From Buddleja alternifolia (lineage: Eukaryota; Streptophyta; Magnoliopsida; Lamiales; Scrophulariaceae), in assembly GCA_019426215.1 (NCBI GenBank), contig CM033394.1, forward strand, positions 42,778,423-42,842,422: 64,000 nt of DNA, in the 5' to 3' direction. Shown piece after piece: positions 45,301-58,785 of the stretch; the first letter of the stretch is position 1, and every line of letters starts with the position of its first letter. A program made the position numbers and the translations under genes. The notes under the pieces are model-generated. The model searched no databases and had not been told where the DNA came from. It saw only the letters and a list, made by a program, of their open reading frames with translations.

Positions 45301-47317
45301 GCACTCTGAAATTAAATTGTCTAAATATAATATCAAATTAAATTCTTTTGTCAATGCTTGTAAGTTAATCCCTTTACTAAATTTTATTTTACGTGGGACG
45401 ATAGAAGCATATGTAGTAACCAAATTTGGCTATAAATATCAGCAAGTTTTGCCGAAATAAATATTTTATAACGACTAGATTCTGTTTATTTGAATAGTCA
45501 TTACATGTTCCATCCTGCCTACTTTGAGATTGATTGTGATCATTAAGCATGTCCCTTCGTACACGAAAGTTTTGAAAAACGTTATGGTCACTATATCAAA
45601 GATATTTTCTTGAAAAACAAAAAGATGCGGCGCCCAACCTTAACGACGTCCTAATTGACGGATGAGAGTTGGCTCAACTTAAGTGGACTTCTTGAAAGAA
45701 GCTACAAAAGTACTTTAATTTGTGATTCTATTGTGCTAAATCATATTTTCATTAAGGTTTTCCCTCCTTTTTCCCATTTTTTTTTAGGAAAATTACTGTT
45801 TGCTAATTAATGACTTATGTTATATTTTCTCTTTTCTTCCACTCAAAATTTTCTTTAATAACTAAACATTCATTGAGTCGAATAGAGATAAATGAAGAAC
45901 ATTGGAAAACCGAGGACATTTGACTAAGGTTTATTCAAAACATCTTATAAAATATTGTTGAAGTTTATATTTCTTTGAAGTGTAAGAATAGAATAAGATT
46001 ATGCAGCTAATAAAATATTAATAATGAAAAATTTATAAACACTGCAATCAAATTAAGTTCTCTAATATCTTTAAATAATTTGAGGTTTACGTCTTCTTTA
46101 TGTATTTCAGAAAATTTGACATCTTATTATTCATTCATTTACTAATTTTTTCACAGTTCATAGTATCTTTCATGTTTTAAGCAAGTCTTAGTTTTGTCGA
46201 ACACCTCTGAACGACTTAAAGCTTCACTATTTGGTGCATGCATCACTATCCAATTATTTGAGTCACTTGTATGATCAGATAAATAGGAAGAATCTATACG
46301 GGTTTGTATGAATGTGTTTTCGTTCTCCATTTTCATTTTCAGTATTTCAGGATATTTTTTAGTCTGGTATTGGTTTTTGTGCGAAATGCAATTTTTTTTG
46401 AATATATAGTTTAATTGTGCTTTTGGATAACTAGGAAGTGATAGCGATCATGGTATATATCATTGTAGAATTTGTATAAGCACGAATGGATATGTTAAAA
46501 TCATTTTTTTTAATAATATTTTTCAAATAATAAATTGAATTATAATATTAATGCTTTAATAGAATAATAGATAGTGGTGGGAAATAGTTTATTTCAAATC
46601 ATATTAATTGAAAAGTAATTAGTGATGAGACCTTTGTCAAATTTGTGCCAAAGTGTGTTAGTTGAAGAGAAATTAATGACGGAACCCCACTATATCGGTT
46701 GCAAATATTAAATAGAATAACTGGAAAAACAAAATGGAAAAAAAGTGCCCATTATTATTGTAAAAATGGATAAGGAAATATATTTGTAGTGTTTTCAAAT
46801 AATAGAAAACAAAAAATAGTGCTTTCGAAAACGTATTCATCCAATTTTTACGCATCTTAGACCTCTATTTCCCGACTTCTATTTCCTGAAAAATTCTAAC
46901 ATGCATCCGGTGTGGGACGGAGTGGCCTAGACCAAGACACAATAAAAAATAATAAAAATGTAAGTAATTGGGTCCCACATTGAATGTATGTAAGAATTTT
47001 CCCTCTTTCCCCACTTGATTTAATTCCACACCCCATTATTGTTTTGTCCAAAATAATTATTAAGGGTAAAATAATCATTTTTATTGCATTTATTATAATA
47101 TTAATGATGTCACTTAAGCGAAAATACTCCCAAAAATATATAAATGCCCATGTTAGGGCAATATTCATACATGACCTAGCTAATAGAGTAGAAGCTTGCA
47201 TGAAATTGTGAGGTCCATGAGTCCATCAATTCACTTATAAATACCTTATACGTATATAAAGTAATACGTTACTTCTCCCTTTTTATTACGTTCTTACTAG
47301 CCTTTATTAGACTATCT
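45301..47317. other. Gene-poor AT-rich DNA
   Basis: No coding region with a recognisable domain, no tRNA and no bounded element. Confidence 0.4.
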
Positions 47318-47327
47318 CAAAATGTAT

Positions 47328-47614
47328 GGGAAAATTGCATATAACCCCTTTGTATTATCACTTTTTTGCTGAAAACCCCCTTATATTAATTTTTTTTGCA
47401 CGAAACCCCCTTATATCAACCTAAACCCTGCACGAAACCCCCAACCCTACACCAAATACACTGCACGTGTATGCTACTTTCTGCGAATTTAACACGAATT
47501 GAAGGTTTCGTGCAGGGTTTAGGCTGACACAAGGGGGTTTCGTGCAAAAAAATTAACATAAAGGGGTTTTTAGCAAAAAAGTGATAACACAGGAGGGTTA
47601 TATGCAATTTTCCC
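47328..47614. mobile_element. Mutator-like MITE, 10-bp TSD
   Basis: 287-bp palindromic element from GGGAAAATTGCATATAACCC to the complementary right end (GGGTTATATGCAATTTTCCC). A perfect 10-bp direct repeat CAAAATGTAT flanks it (47318-47327 and 47615-47624). The arms continue through TTGCACGAAACCCCC. No coding capacity. Confidence 0.93.
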
Positions 47615-47624
47615 CAAAATGTAT

Positions 47625-49395
47625 AACTGATTTGAGCATCAGAGAAGCTACGTTAATATACATCCCGAGTCCCCACATCGGCTTAACATTTGTTATATGT
47701 GCAAATCAGTCCACATATTAGATAAACAAAATTCGGGAAATTTTAGCCTACTCACGACTCAGCCAAACCCATGTGTATTTTATAAAATAACTTACCAATT
47801 ATATAGTAAGTGCAATGAACTCTTTTTGTAAAATACACTTGGGTGCAAACAAATCAAATTTGGGCTAGAATTTTCCACAAAATCATTTAAAAAATCTGCA
47901 TTTAACATCTGAAATATGACCTCTCCTAGTCAGGGTAAGGATTAAAGCAGCACTAGTGTCCAAATTAAATGTAAGTTTGGCTATCATAATGCTATATATG
48001 CAAAGATCCTTTTGTATTAAGTGAAAGCGATATATCTTGGGTAGATTCGACAGAACACAATGATAAGTGATTGATTAGCTTTATAATGGGGAATGAATTT
48101 TTGAAAAGAAAAATATAATTCCACGACTTTTGCTTACAAATTTGGGTTCCCAGTGCACAGCTCTAAAGTCCATACACTCATCATTCATTATTTCTTTTTT
48201 TTCTTAACAGACTTTAATCATTCAGTTGATATATATTTATTGAATTTGGAACTGTTTTCTTTTCACATCTGAGTTTGCAGTGACTCAAATATTTTTAATA
48301 TATTTTTATAATGAAAAAATTAATTACCAATAATTAGTTCACAATAATCAATTAAAAACTACCAAAAATAGTTCCAAAAAAAAAACTGGTATTATAGTAG
48401 ATAAATATTCATATATAAGTGGAACTTGAATCCAAAATATCTTTTTAATTGTAAAATTTTTGTTTTCTCAACCTTATCGCTCGATCGAGCAAGACATTCA
48501 CTTAATTGTTCATAATTCCTTCTTTCTTCCATATAAAGTTAAATCATTATCAATGTAACTGTTTTTTATTTGACAATATTTTTAGCACTTACGTTAAACT
48601 AATTTGATGACAACACATTATATATATTAATATTTAATAAAACTAGTACATTCTCACAAGATTAAATTAATTCAATGTGATTTTTTAATATCTTTATATA
48701 TGTATATTTTGACAATGTGTCTCTTTAGCCTAATACTTTAAAAAGTATCACACCACGTATTTTGCCCAACTTTGCATTGCTACATGGTAATTTATCATGG
48801 AACCATCTGTAATAACAAATTTTGCAGCCTATTATATTGTAATAACTAAAATATGAACTTAGATATCAAAACTATGATTGTTAAGAATGAATCTAACTAA
48901 AAGATATTGACAAGAATAATTACATATACAGAATAAAATTTATGTGGTTCGATAAATTATGATTGTGTTTTCTACCTATATATTTGTATATTAAATTTAA
49001 ACTTCGAGTTTTAACTTGTACATGTCACGGCAAATGCATGCGACTTATTTGAATATTACGTGAAATATAAACTTGGGTCCGAATCACATATTATTAATAT
49101 GCAATTGTATAATAAAATACAATATGAAACACGAAATGGAATAGAGGATACAGAGTGCACAATTCAGTCGACCAATCTTATTAATTTTTTTGTAAGACGT
49201 TTTTGCAGTATAACTAAAAGGAGAAATATGTGTTATTTATGGTTAGATCCGCAAGCTAAGGTCTCCAACGATGTTTCCTTTATCAGATTTCACAATCCAC
49301 CACAAGCTTCACAAGTCACAACCCATCATAGAAATCAAATTTAGTGGACTGATAATACAAAGTTATCATTGCAGCTCCATATATTTTCAAGAAAG
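47625..49395. other. Gene-poor AT-rich DNA
   Basis: Nothing supportable. A 94-codon open frame at 49060-49344 has no recognisable domain. Confidence 0.4.
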
Positions 49396-49398
49396 TTA

Positions 49399-49827
49399 GG
49401 CTTTGTATGGTTAGGTACTATTTTCATTTTTTTGATCATCAGAAAATGAAAATACACACTCCAAGATAAATTCTACAGAAAATACTCAAATTTTAAATTC
49501 ATTACACATTCTCCTAGTCCTATATAACTACTCATCATTTCAATCACTTTATTCTCTCTCTTCGTTAATTACATAATTCAACTATCCAACACATTCTCTT
49601 TCTTACTTTATCATAAATAAAATATTATTCTAATTTTTTCTTCTATCATCATTACATATATTACTAATTCAATCAATTTTATATCACATCTACACAATTT
49701 TCAAATATTTCTCAAAAAACACATCCAAACGAACAAAAAAAATTAATATTTTCACACGAATTTCTATAATACACATTCTCCAATAAAAACTCAAAATTCA
49801 TTTTCGAAAACACAACTATACAGAGCC
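49399..49827. mobile_element. Tourist-like (PIF/Harbinger) MITE
   Basis: Ends GGCTTTGTATGGTT and, from the right, GGCTCTGTATAGTT (12 of 14 matching), flanked by TTA on both sides (49396-49398 and 49828-49830). This is the 3-bp duplication of PIF/Harbinger elements. It is 429 bp long with no coding capacity. Confidence 0.8.
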
Positions 49828-49830
49828 TTA

Positions 49831-52800
49831 ATTTCGTGTCTTTTTTTTTTTTTTTTTTGGGACCAATATCGTATATTTTAAGAAAGATGGATAAATTAAA
49901 TATATCAATTGATTGAACAAGAACAAACCCAAAAAAAAAGATTTAAAACATGAACGAATTCCTAAGATAAACAGTCTGTAACGGGTGGTCGATGATATTA
50001 ATTGATAGAGATGTGAGTTCAAATCATGGTAGAATTTAAATTCCTAAATCCAATCAACATCACAGATAAGCTAGGCAAATTTGAAACGCAAAGAAAAATA
50101 TACACTTTGGGCACAACAATTTCCATATTATTGACTGCTAATCACCCGAGCCATCACAATTAATATGTATATAATCAAGTTGATTCAATCAATTTGTTTT
50201 GGACGGTTTGTGAATAATATTTCAGATTTAACGTAATAGAAATGATTTGCTAGCTATCCGTTCATTTTTTTTTTTTATTCTATATTAGTCAAACATGTAA
50301 AGAATTTCCTTTTTGCATGTTCAATTTATAAGAGAAAACATTCGTCATCTAATTCTTTTTAATTAGGTTCATGTATATTTCCTCGAATGATATCTTACCA
50401 AAATTAGTATAAATATGATAGTATAATACAATTAAGTTTGATCATAAACTTAAATTAGACAAAAGTTGTAAGTTTTTATCTTAAATATCACTGAATTATC
50501 TTTGAGGTTTGGGTTGGATGGTGAGCTACAGCATAACGTCTTCGTCGTCCTCCCTCGTAATCCACTTTTCGATAAGATGATGCCCCAGTTATTAATATGC
50601 AGTCGACGGCGATTTATCTTTTATGTTTTTTAGTTTTAGTTACTATATGATAAGTATTTTTTTCTCTCGTATGAGAGTTCTAGTCTCTTTTATATTACAG
50701 TTACGGTCTTCAAATATGATTTTTAGGACTAAGTTATTGTTTCGCATCTCACACGTGCTTCATTAGTTTTTTAACTAGTTGGTAAGACACACTCGACGTT
50801 TGTGTAAAAAAAATGACTATGAAGCTTTTTGAGTAAAATATAGTAAAAGGTGAATTCAGACAAAAAAAAAAATAGAAAACAAAGTGAAAGGAAATAAAAT
50901 TAAATAAAAATAGAGAGAGAAATATATAAAAGTAATTGAAACACTAGAGGTGGCACTATAACCGCTACATAGTGTGTAAAGACATCATTCACATAATATT
51001 TATCCAAATGTCTTACCAAAACTACTAAACATATCAAGATAGTTATTTTTACTCCTTTTTCCTTTATATATAGTACTAATTAATTATTACTTTGGTAGAC
51101 AATATTAATATTTTATATTGTCATTTCTATTGTAATTTTCTGGTCTTATAATATATATGAAATGACCGAATTCCTAAAAGAAAAAACAAGAAGATAAAAG
51201 TTGAATCAATTTAAATATTTGGTGCGAACAACTTGTATAATATTATGATGTTGCTCCAAAACCGTGGAATGGTATCTAAATTGAAATTTCAGTATGTACC
51301 TTAATTGAGAATTCGTTCCCAACCAAGATTGAACCAAAAAATTCAATCCGGTATTTGTTTTTATTTCTTCACATAATTGGAATGTGAAAATATTAGGCAA
51401 TTTAATTTCTTCTCTGGGAAAAAAGTAAATAACCGGTTTATCAAATCAGAAATTGACATTTTTAGTTAAAAAGTTGAACCAAAGTTTCATTCGGTAGTTG
51501 GCATACTATATTGGCATAATAAAATTTCGGTACAAATTGGTACAATTTTAACGAACGGACACTTCTAACTGCTCATTAAAACCTCATTTAAATTGTCTCT
51601 TGTTGTCATCAATCCGTATTTTGCACTCTATCATTTGATAATTCACAAACTTGCATAAGTACAAAAATACATTAAGTGCTCATCAAACTCAAAGGCTTAC
51701 AAACCATACATTTAAATATTAAAAATTTACAAATTATACGTCTTTAATTTGTTTTTAAATATACATGACAGCCCTTGAGGTAACTTAGTCAGTGAAAACA
51801 CAAACCAAGACAAGGGCATTTAGAAAATGTATAAAGAAAATTTTGATGGCATCAACAAGTATCGTTCATTTGATGGAGAAAGGAAACTGTAAAATTATCT
51901 AAATGAAGACGGGAGTTTTAATAATAAGAGGAATGAATCGATAATATCCTAACTAATATGTATAGTTAGAGATAGTCGGTGTGATTAATTGCTCACTAAA
52001 ACCAATTTAGGAAGTTAGCAAATGGCAAAACATAAATGGGTAGATATTTTGGGAAAGAAAAGCATGAGATGCGAAATAAAAGCAAAGAGGAGAAGGGGGA
52101 AAGGAAAGATAAACATGGGTAATGAATGACTTTACAATTTTTAACTCCCAAATTAGCAACTTCGTACAGCGCCAAACGTGCTGAACTTGCTTCCCACCAA
52201 ACTTCTATAATTCTACGAAAATATCTACCTTTTTTTTTTTATGAAAATTGCGAAAATATCTAGAGTTAGTTTTTTTTATCTTTTTGTCTATATATATATA
52301 TATATATATAGAAAAAATATATTTGTTAAATCACACATACCCTCCATGTGAATTGTCCCCGAGTCCGAATCTTTGGATTAAGTTTGGAACAAAATCAGAA
52401 TGATCTTACTTGGCTAAGATGAACGACTACTATTCTGGGTCTATCGCGCTAGCTTGTTAGGGTCCCTCTTCTCTTTGTATTAAAAACAAAAAGTATAAAA
52501 TAGTTGAAATACAAAGTTTATTCCAGGTTATACACTAAAATTATTCTTTTAGTGGCAAATTGGAATACGGGTATAATCGGTAAAGTCTTAAGGCTATGAA
52601 TTAGGCTATTATTATTTGGGCTGGTTAAAAAACATGAGGAAAAACTCGCTTACTTAACAAAATTCATTGCAAAATTTTGCGACTAATTCAAGAATATTTT
52701 GATAAGAATAACCTTTTATTTCATGAGAATAACGCATTTATGTGTGAAAAGGCTAAGAAATCATATTGTTCAATAAAATTGTATTTATTGCATAAAAAAT

Positions 52801-53709
52801 AAACAGAATATCAAGTTTGTATAATGTTTTGATTCCGATTATTTTAACTTTATTGGAAGTAGAATATAATTGGAGAATAAACTGCCCTATGAATGAAAAG
52901 TAAATAAGAATATTCTCACATAATTGTAACAATTAATACATATATGGAATTTTGACATATTATAAAGTATCAAATTTTGTTCAAGTTGTTTTAAATACTC
53001 AAAAAAATTTGTTATTAATATATAACTGATCAACTTTTTTACCAAGATATATGCCGAGTGATGCGATCATAGACCAGGACTATCGGATGGAAGGGACGAG
53101 TTGTGAAAATCATCCAACCCTGTATAATTTAAAAAACCGTCAGTGTACTGAATATTTTGCTCTCAATCAATATAGAAAAGCACACGAGTTATACACTTAT
53201 ACATAACATTTTTCTTTTATAAAAAAAGAGAAAGAAAAAGATAGTCACACGGAACATTGCGTGAAATTAAAGAGATAAACACAATAGTACACTTTGAAAT
53301 AACACTCACGATGTATCATAGATTTATCCTAGAAGAGAGCAAGGTTTAAAATGATATAAACCATGACTTTAGGTACACATTTTCAAGTGAGTTACAGGCT
53401 TACAACTACTGTCAACTTACACCCATTTTGGTCAAACCATCTTTCGGCTTGATTGATATGATATATATATATATATTGACGACGAATATGGCTCTGAAAA
53501 GGAGTATGTTTTGTTTCCTCTCACTTTGAATGAAATTGGAGTGAACTTTATTTATCAATAAAGATTATTGGCGTGAACTTTATTTGAGTTTCCTCTATTT
53601 CCCTTGTTTTCCTCTTATTATTTTGTCTTTGCTTCTTCTCTTTTTCTTCTTTTAATATACTTTTTCATGGAGCTTTATTAGTTTTCTTTTCATTCTTCGT
53701 GTGTACAAA
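49831..53709. other. Gene-poor AT-rich DNA
   Basis: About 3.9 kb without a supportable gene. Short runs of T (49842-49858) and (TA)n (52291-52310, 53459-53478) are present. Open frames are below 65 codons and lack domains. Confidence 0.4.
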
Positions 53710-53717
53710 GTTCAAAC

Positions 53718-54340
53718 TAAATATGGCAATGGGGCGGGTGTAAAGCGGGTGTAAACCCGCTTTATATCTGCCTCATTTAATTTTATTGAAATTCGAAACC
53801 CGCCTCACTCCACTTCCCAATCCGTCCCGTCAAATACCCAATAGAGTCGGGTTCAACCCGTTAAACCCCCTTGATTCATGAAAATTCAGTAACCCGATGA
53901 CACTCCCCAACCTGCAATGACCCAACCTCAATCTGAACCTACTGAAGCCTCGCTCAATTCATGAATTCAATTGACCGCTAAAATCTACTCAAATAACATG
54001 CTAAGATTTCACACAATTAATAACTAGATTAAGGCTTGTATAATCAAAGAACTAATAAGCCAACAACATAGACAAACGTGTTTAAATTTCATATAAATAA
54101 TAATCAAATCACATCGATAAATTCAAATTTAACACCCATATCAATGCGTCATTTGGAAGAAGAAAAGGTTTTCTACTCAATGATTTGGACTTTGCCCCCA
54201 ATTCCTAAGCTAATATTGTGGTGGAAAAATATAATAAAATATATTAATAATATTGACGCCCATTTGATGAACTCAAACCCACCCCAAATGAGTCAGATTC
54301 GGGTTCGATACCCATCTAACCCTGTTCATTTCAATCCCTA
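53718..54340. mobile_element. Non-autonomous hAT element
   Basis: A perfect 8-bp duplication GTTCAAAC (53710-53717 and 54341-54348) flanks ends TAAATATGGCAATGGGGCGG and the complement of the right end TAGGGATTGAAATGAACAGG. Subterminal CGGGT/ACCCG words (GCGGGTGTAAACCCGC; GGGTTCAACCCG) are typical of plant hATs of this TGGCAATGGGG type. It is 623 bp long with no transposase. Confidence 0.88.
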
Positions 54341-54348
54341 GTTCAAAC

Positions 54349-56239
54349 CACAATATTCATTAAGTTTAGAATTTGTGCATAATACGTTGCAAAGCAGGAC
54401 AAGGACATTGTAAATCTTATATTAAGTAGTTTTTCTAGTTTTATTTTTATTGTTATTTGTGAATAATTTCGCACTAAATTGAAATTCTTTTTGTGAATTA
54501 TGTATTCATCTCAGCTACTTTCATTTGTTGATAATTATGTGGTTATATACATTGTTTGTCACATAAGAATTAAGTTGTATAATCAAGAACAAAATACATC
54601 AAAGTCACTGAAATATTGGTTTTCATTATATAATTAAGAGACATAACTATGAAACACACACTTCATAAATTTATCGCTTTAATTAACTTCAATAAAGTCG
54701 TAGTCAAATATCGATAAATTTGTAGCCAACACTATATATGAGTAGTTTTCTCCCTCCTATCAAAAAAAAGAAAAAAAAAGAGTAGTTTTCTCCTTTCCTT
54801 TTTTTTTTCCCCCTTTCTTGGTCAAACTATTTTATTCCCAATTTGGAAACCTTGAATTGTTAACCATTCTCCTAAAAGCATCATATCTATAATATATAAA
54901 TTTACAAAAATGATGTGAGTTTTAATTGGCAACAATTTGTTTCCTCGACCATACTATTTACTAACCTTCATAAATCTTTTGTAAATAATTGAACTACTGA
55001 AGTACATAACGCATGCAAGCAAAAATCCATGCATTTATGAGTAAATCAAAGGAATTAAACTCAACCATCTTTAATTTAGAATTAACGAGCATACTAATTA
55101 GAATATCAATTTATCGAAGTAACTGCTCGGGCAAACACAAAAATATAAACTTAAAAAAATTAAATGACTACGTAACTCGGACAATTGCCTACACTCACGG
55201 AAAAAGATTATTTTTTTTATTATTAACGAAAGAGGTACAAAGTATGTCAAACTTATAATCCCTAATTTCCCCCATATATATGGTCTTGTGCCTTCTGCTT
55301 AATTCTGAGTCTAGGATTTTAAACATAACACGATAATAATCATTTTTTTTAATTTCTCTTTTGTTTTTTGGTAAATATATAATAATACTCTTTTCTGTTT
55401 TGAAACATCGGTTAATAAAACATAATCATTATTGTTTTACCAAAAATTGATGTGCAAAATAAAGGTGATTTTAATTTCAAATAAATGAATAATTGATATT
55501 GACAGTCAGACGAAAAAAACCAAATTACAACTAACATATCAACAAGTCTACTAGATCTAGACTCTAGCCCTAATTTCCACCTATATATATACAGTGGCCG
55601 ACCTAAACTACAAAGGTCGAATTTCGGAAACCAGCAGCCAACCCCTTGCCACGTTTCGGCCATTCATTGACAGTCAGTAATAAATTTGTAATTCCGTAAT
55701 TTTTACTACTGTAGTAAAGTAGTGACAGTTGATATTTTCACAGATTTTTTCTCATCTAAACAATTAAAAATTGGCTGGGAGTTGTGCACGATGAGATTTC
55801 GCGGGAACCACAAGAAATGATTATTAATTATAGATCAAGTTGTATGGGTGATATTTGATAGTTTTCGGACATAAGATCCGGGTGATTTCTATCCCACAAG
55901 TATATATTATATGTAGGAGTTTCATTATCATCGAGAGATCATTCTAAAACTTCAGGGCTCGAGAACCCTCTACTATGACTCATGTTGTATGAAAAAATTT
56001 ATGTTAGATCAAATTCAATAGTTCTTGTATCTATCTGTCACACAGTAAGGTGTAAAGTGTATGGTCCCCACATAAGTTGTGTGAAAGAAATAGAAACAAA
56101 ACACACACTCAAACCATTAAACTCGATCTGACATAGAATTACTCATATTGCATGAATGTATGTTGTTGTTGATTGTGACATGACTTTTTTTTTTCCGTAT
56201 ATATTATGTTGGATAATATTATACATTGGAGTAACATTC
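54349..56239. other. Gene-poor AT-rich DNA
   Basis: No gene supported. Open frames at 55013-55258 and 55412-55663 lack recognisable domains. Confidence 0.4.
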
Positions 56240-56640
56240 TTGGTGGACCTTATAATTTCTCGTGTCACACACGTGAATAGGAGTAACTTTCCATTGTAAA
56301 TACTTTTTTGGATGTAATATTCTCGACATTTACATTTTTAACCTTGGAGTTACATTTAAGAATGTACCATAGAATTTCTCATGTCACGCCCAAGAATATG
56401 AGTAATTTTCCATTGTAAATATCTTTTTTGGATGCAAGCAGTTAAATCAACTAAAAAGATATTATTAGTTAATATTCAAGAATTTACATTTTTAATCTTG
56501 GAGTTACATTTATGGTGTACCATAGAATTTCTCATGTCGCGCCCATATATAGAGAGCACTTTTCTTTGGGACGCAAGCAGTTAACTCAATTCGAAAGATA
56601 TAATTAGTTAATATTCACGACATTTACATTTTTAGCCCTC
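56240..56640. repeat. ~150-bp tandem repeat, three units
   Basis: GTACCATAGAATTTCTCATG recurs at 56366 and 56516 (period 150), with a related unit at about 56246 (CTTATAATTTCTCGTGTC) that is ~30 bp shorter. Shared words include GGAGTTACATTTA, CGCAAGCAGTTAA and GACATTTACATTTTTA. Confidence 0.8.
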
Positions 56641-57600
56641 TCGGGCTGCTTTTACATGCAGAGCCATTAGCAACCTGCGTAAACTTTTTGATGTAGATCG
56701 TGTGTGATTTGATTGAATATTCATGTAATGAATAGATTATATTAGTTACGTAAATGCTTAGTAAAGTTAAGGAAAGTGAACAATTACTAAAACAAGTATT
56801 GATCATACTTGTCAGCCGATTAGTTGAATTCGCCCAAATTGTGAACACAAAGAATTACCGTTATTTTGGTATTACTGTTATTTTGGCAGAGCTTTGGGGG
56901 AATTCAAAACAGATAATATAATTACATAGAAATGTAAATATAGTAGAAGAGATAATCTGTTATTTTTAGCAAAATATAACATGCATGCCTCATTAATTTC
57001 GAAATATAACTCAGAAAAAAGTTTTATAATTGCAAAATTTATTATATTGTATATTCGACGCTGAATAAATGTGATTTTTCTAAAATTTCGAGTCTATGCC
57101 TCCTAAAAAAACATATCCTCTCAATTATTAAGCACTTTGGTACATGATATAAAATTTCAAAATTTTGAAGCTAACTATTGAGTTTTTGTTTTCTTAATTT
57201 GAATCACACCCGAACTAATTCAATATTTGTGAGGCTCAAGTCAAATCAAGCTCGAATGCCAACTTATTCTTAGTCAAATTGTTATTTAGAAATGATATTA
57301 CAATAATAACAATATTGGTCACACAAGTCCAATTACTAGGTTTCGGCATCCTATGAAAATACACAAAAGGTCAAAGTCCATAAATCATATTATTTTCCTC
57401 CATTTATTAACCCCACTTGCATGTGTACATTTCAAAAAAAATAAAATCACCCTAAGATATACTTTCAAAAAATATATACGTATTATAAAGTAAGGAATAT
57501 ATTTTTTGATTTATTGCAGCCTTATTTCAGTAGTTGTCTCCCACGCACTAGTAATTAACTTTTGGTCCCTGAACTATTTCCTAATTTCAATATTAAATAA
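56641..57600. other. Intergenic upstream of the 58786 gene
   Basis: AT-rich, no coding region. It is the presumed distal promoter of the next gene. Confidence 0.4.
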
Positions 57601-57607
57601 ATCTTTT

Positions 57608-57624
57608 ACGTGACGCGTATAAAA
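57608..57624 (+). promoter_or_regulatory. ABRE-like core and TATA box
   Basis: ACGTGAC (57608-57614) lies just before TATAAAA (57618-57624). Transcription would begin near 57650, with a pyrimidine-rich leader (CTTTCTTCTTC) and a first leader exon ending at the donor after 57802. ACGTG is the core of ABRE/G-box sites; bZIP control is inference. Confidence 0.6.
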
Positions 57625-57802
57625 TGCCGTTGAGGCCTTCCTCAATTGCGCTCCTTTCTTCTTCTATGCTCGAGAGCCGAGTCGGTACCGTTTCACCTGC
57701 CACTTTTCTTCCAGTTCTCTCTCTTCATTCTTTCTTCATTTCTTTTTTCGATTTCTAATTTGAAGTTCTTCAATTAGGAGATTTCTGTACAGCTAATTTC
57801 AG

Positions 57803-58750
57803 GTAAAATTTTGTCCTTCTAATCCTCTGTTCTAGATTTCCTTTGTGTTTTCGCTTTGTTGTGATCGGAAATTAGGTGAGCTAGTTTCGATAAATATATA
57901 TATATATATATATATATAGTAGTGATTTATTTTTTTGACTAGTTTCTGTGATCATTCTGTAGTTTTGGAGTTAGCTCAGATGCGATTTTTGAGATTTATT
58001 TTTTAACAAAATGAAACAAGATTTGCGAAGAAAGTTTGGAGATTTGGATTTCGTTTTTTTTAGTTTTTGATCTGGTAAATCTTTTCTATTAGATCTTTTT
58101 TTTCTGTAGTATCACAAAAGAATCTGTTAATTTCTTTGAAATTTTCAGTGGTAATTATATTTAGGTTATGGAATTTAGGAAGATCTGATATGATCTGCGG
58201 TTGTAGTTTAATATTTTTCCAATTAATCGTTGTAGGTATCACACAATGAAAATCTGTTAAAATTTGTGAAATTTTTAGTGGTAATTTTTTTAGGTTATGA
58301 AAATTGAGGAAGATCTGAGATGATATGCGGTCGTAGTTTAATATTTTTCAAATTCGTCTCTCTGGAAGCTGAAATTTGCAATTTCTGTTCTGAAATTCTA
58401 AGAAAATATTTACTGATCGTCATGTGAAATCATAATTTTGTTTGATCTGTTAAAAATCAAGCGCCTGGAGAATATTTCAGGAAGCTAAAATACAAAGCTA
58501 TCGATTTTTCCAACAGATCTGTATTTTTTTCTTCTCTAAATAATTTAAATAAATTATTCTCTCACATAAATTCTTATTTTACTCTGTATGAACAAGTCAA
58601 AAAAATTCTCATCTTCTTCCTCGTTGACCGGATCTTAACTTCAAACAAAAGAAAGCAAACAAATAAATTTAATTTTAGATTATTTGTTTTTCAATTTGTT
58701 TAATTTTGAACTTTTATTTTATTTCTGAATATCTATTTTTGAAATAGCAG
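57803..58750 (+). other. Leader (5' UTR) intron
   Basis: Donor AG/GTAAAATTTT at 57802/57803 and acceptor AAATAGCAG at 58750, T-rich throughout. The intron is 948 bp, separating a leader exon (about 57650-57802) from the exon with ATG 58786. It contains a (TA)n run (57893-57918) and a 127-bp tandem duplication. Confidence 0.65.
58105..58358. repeat. 127-bp tandem duplication in leader intron
   Basis: Two units with TATCACA at 58110 and 58237. Each continues AATCTGTTAA, GTGGTAATT, TTTAGGTTATG, GGAAGATCTGA, ATGCGGT(C/T)GTAGTTTAATA. Identity is high but not perfect. Confidence 0.85.
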
Positions 58751-58785
58751 GTTATTGATTATATTCTAGATCTTGAGGAGGTAAA

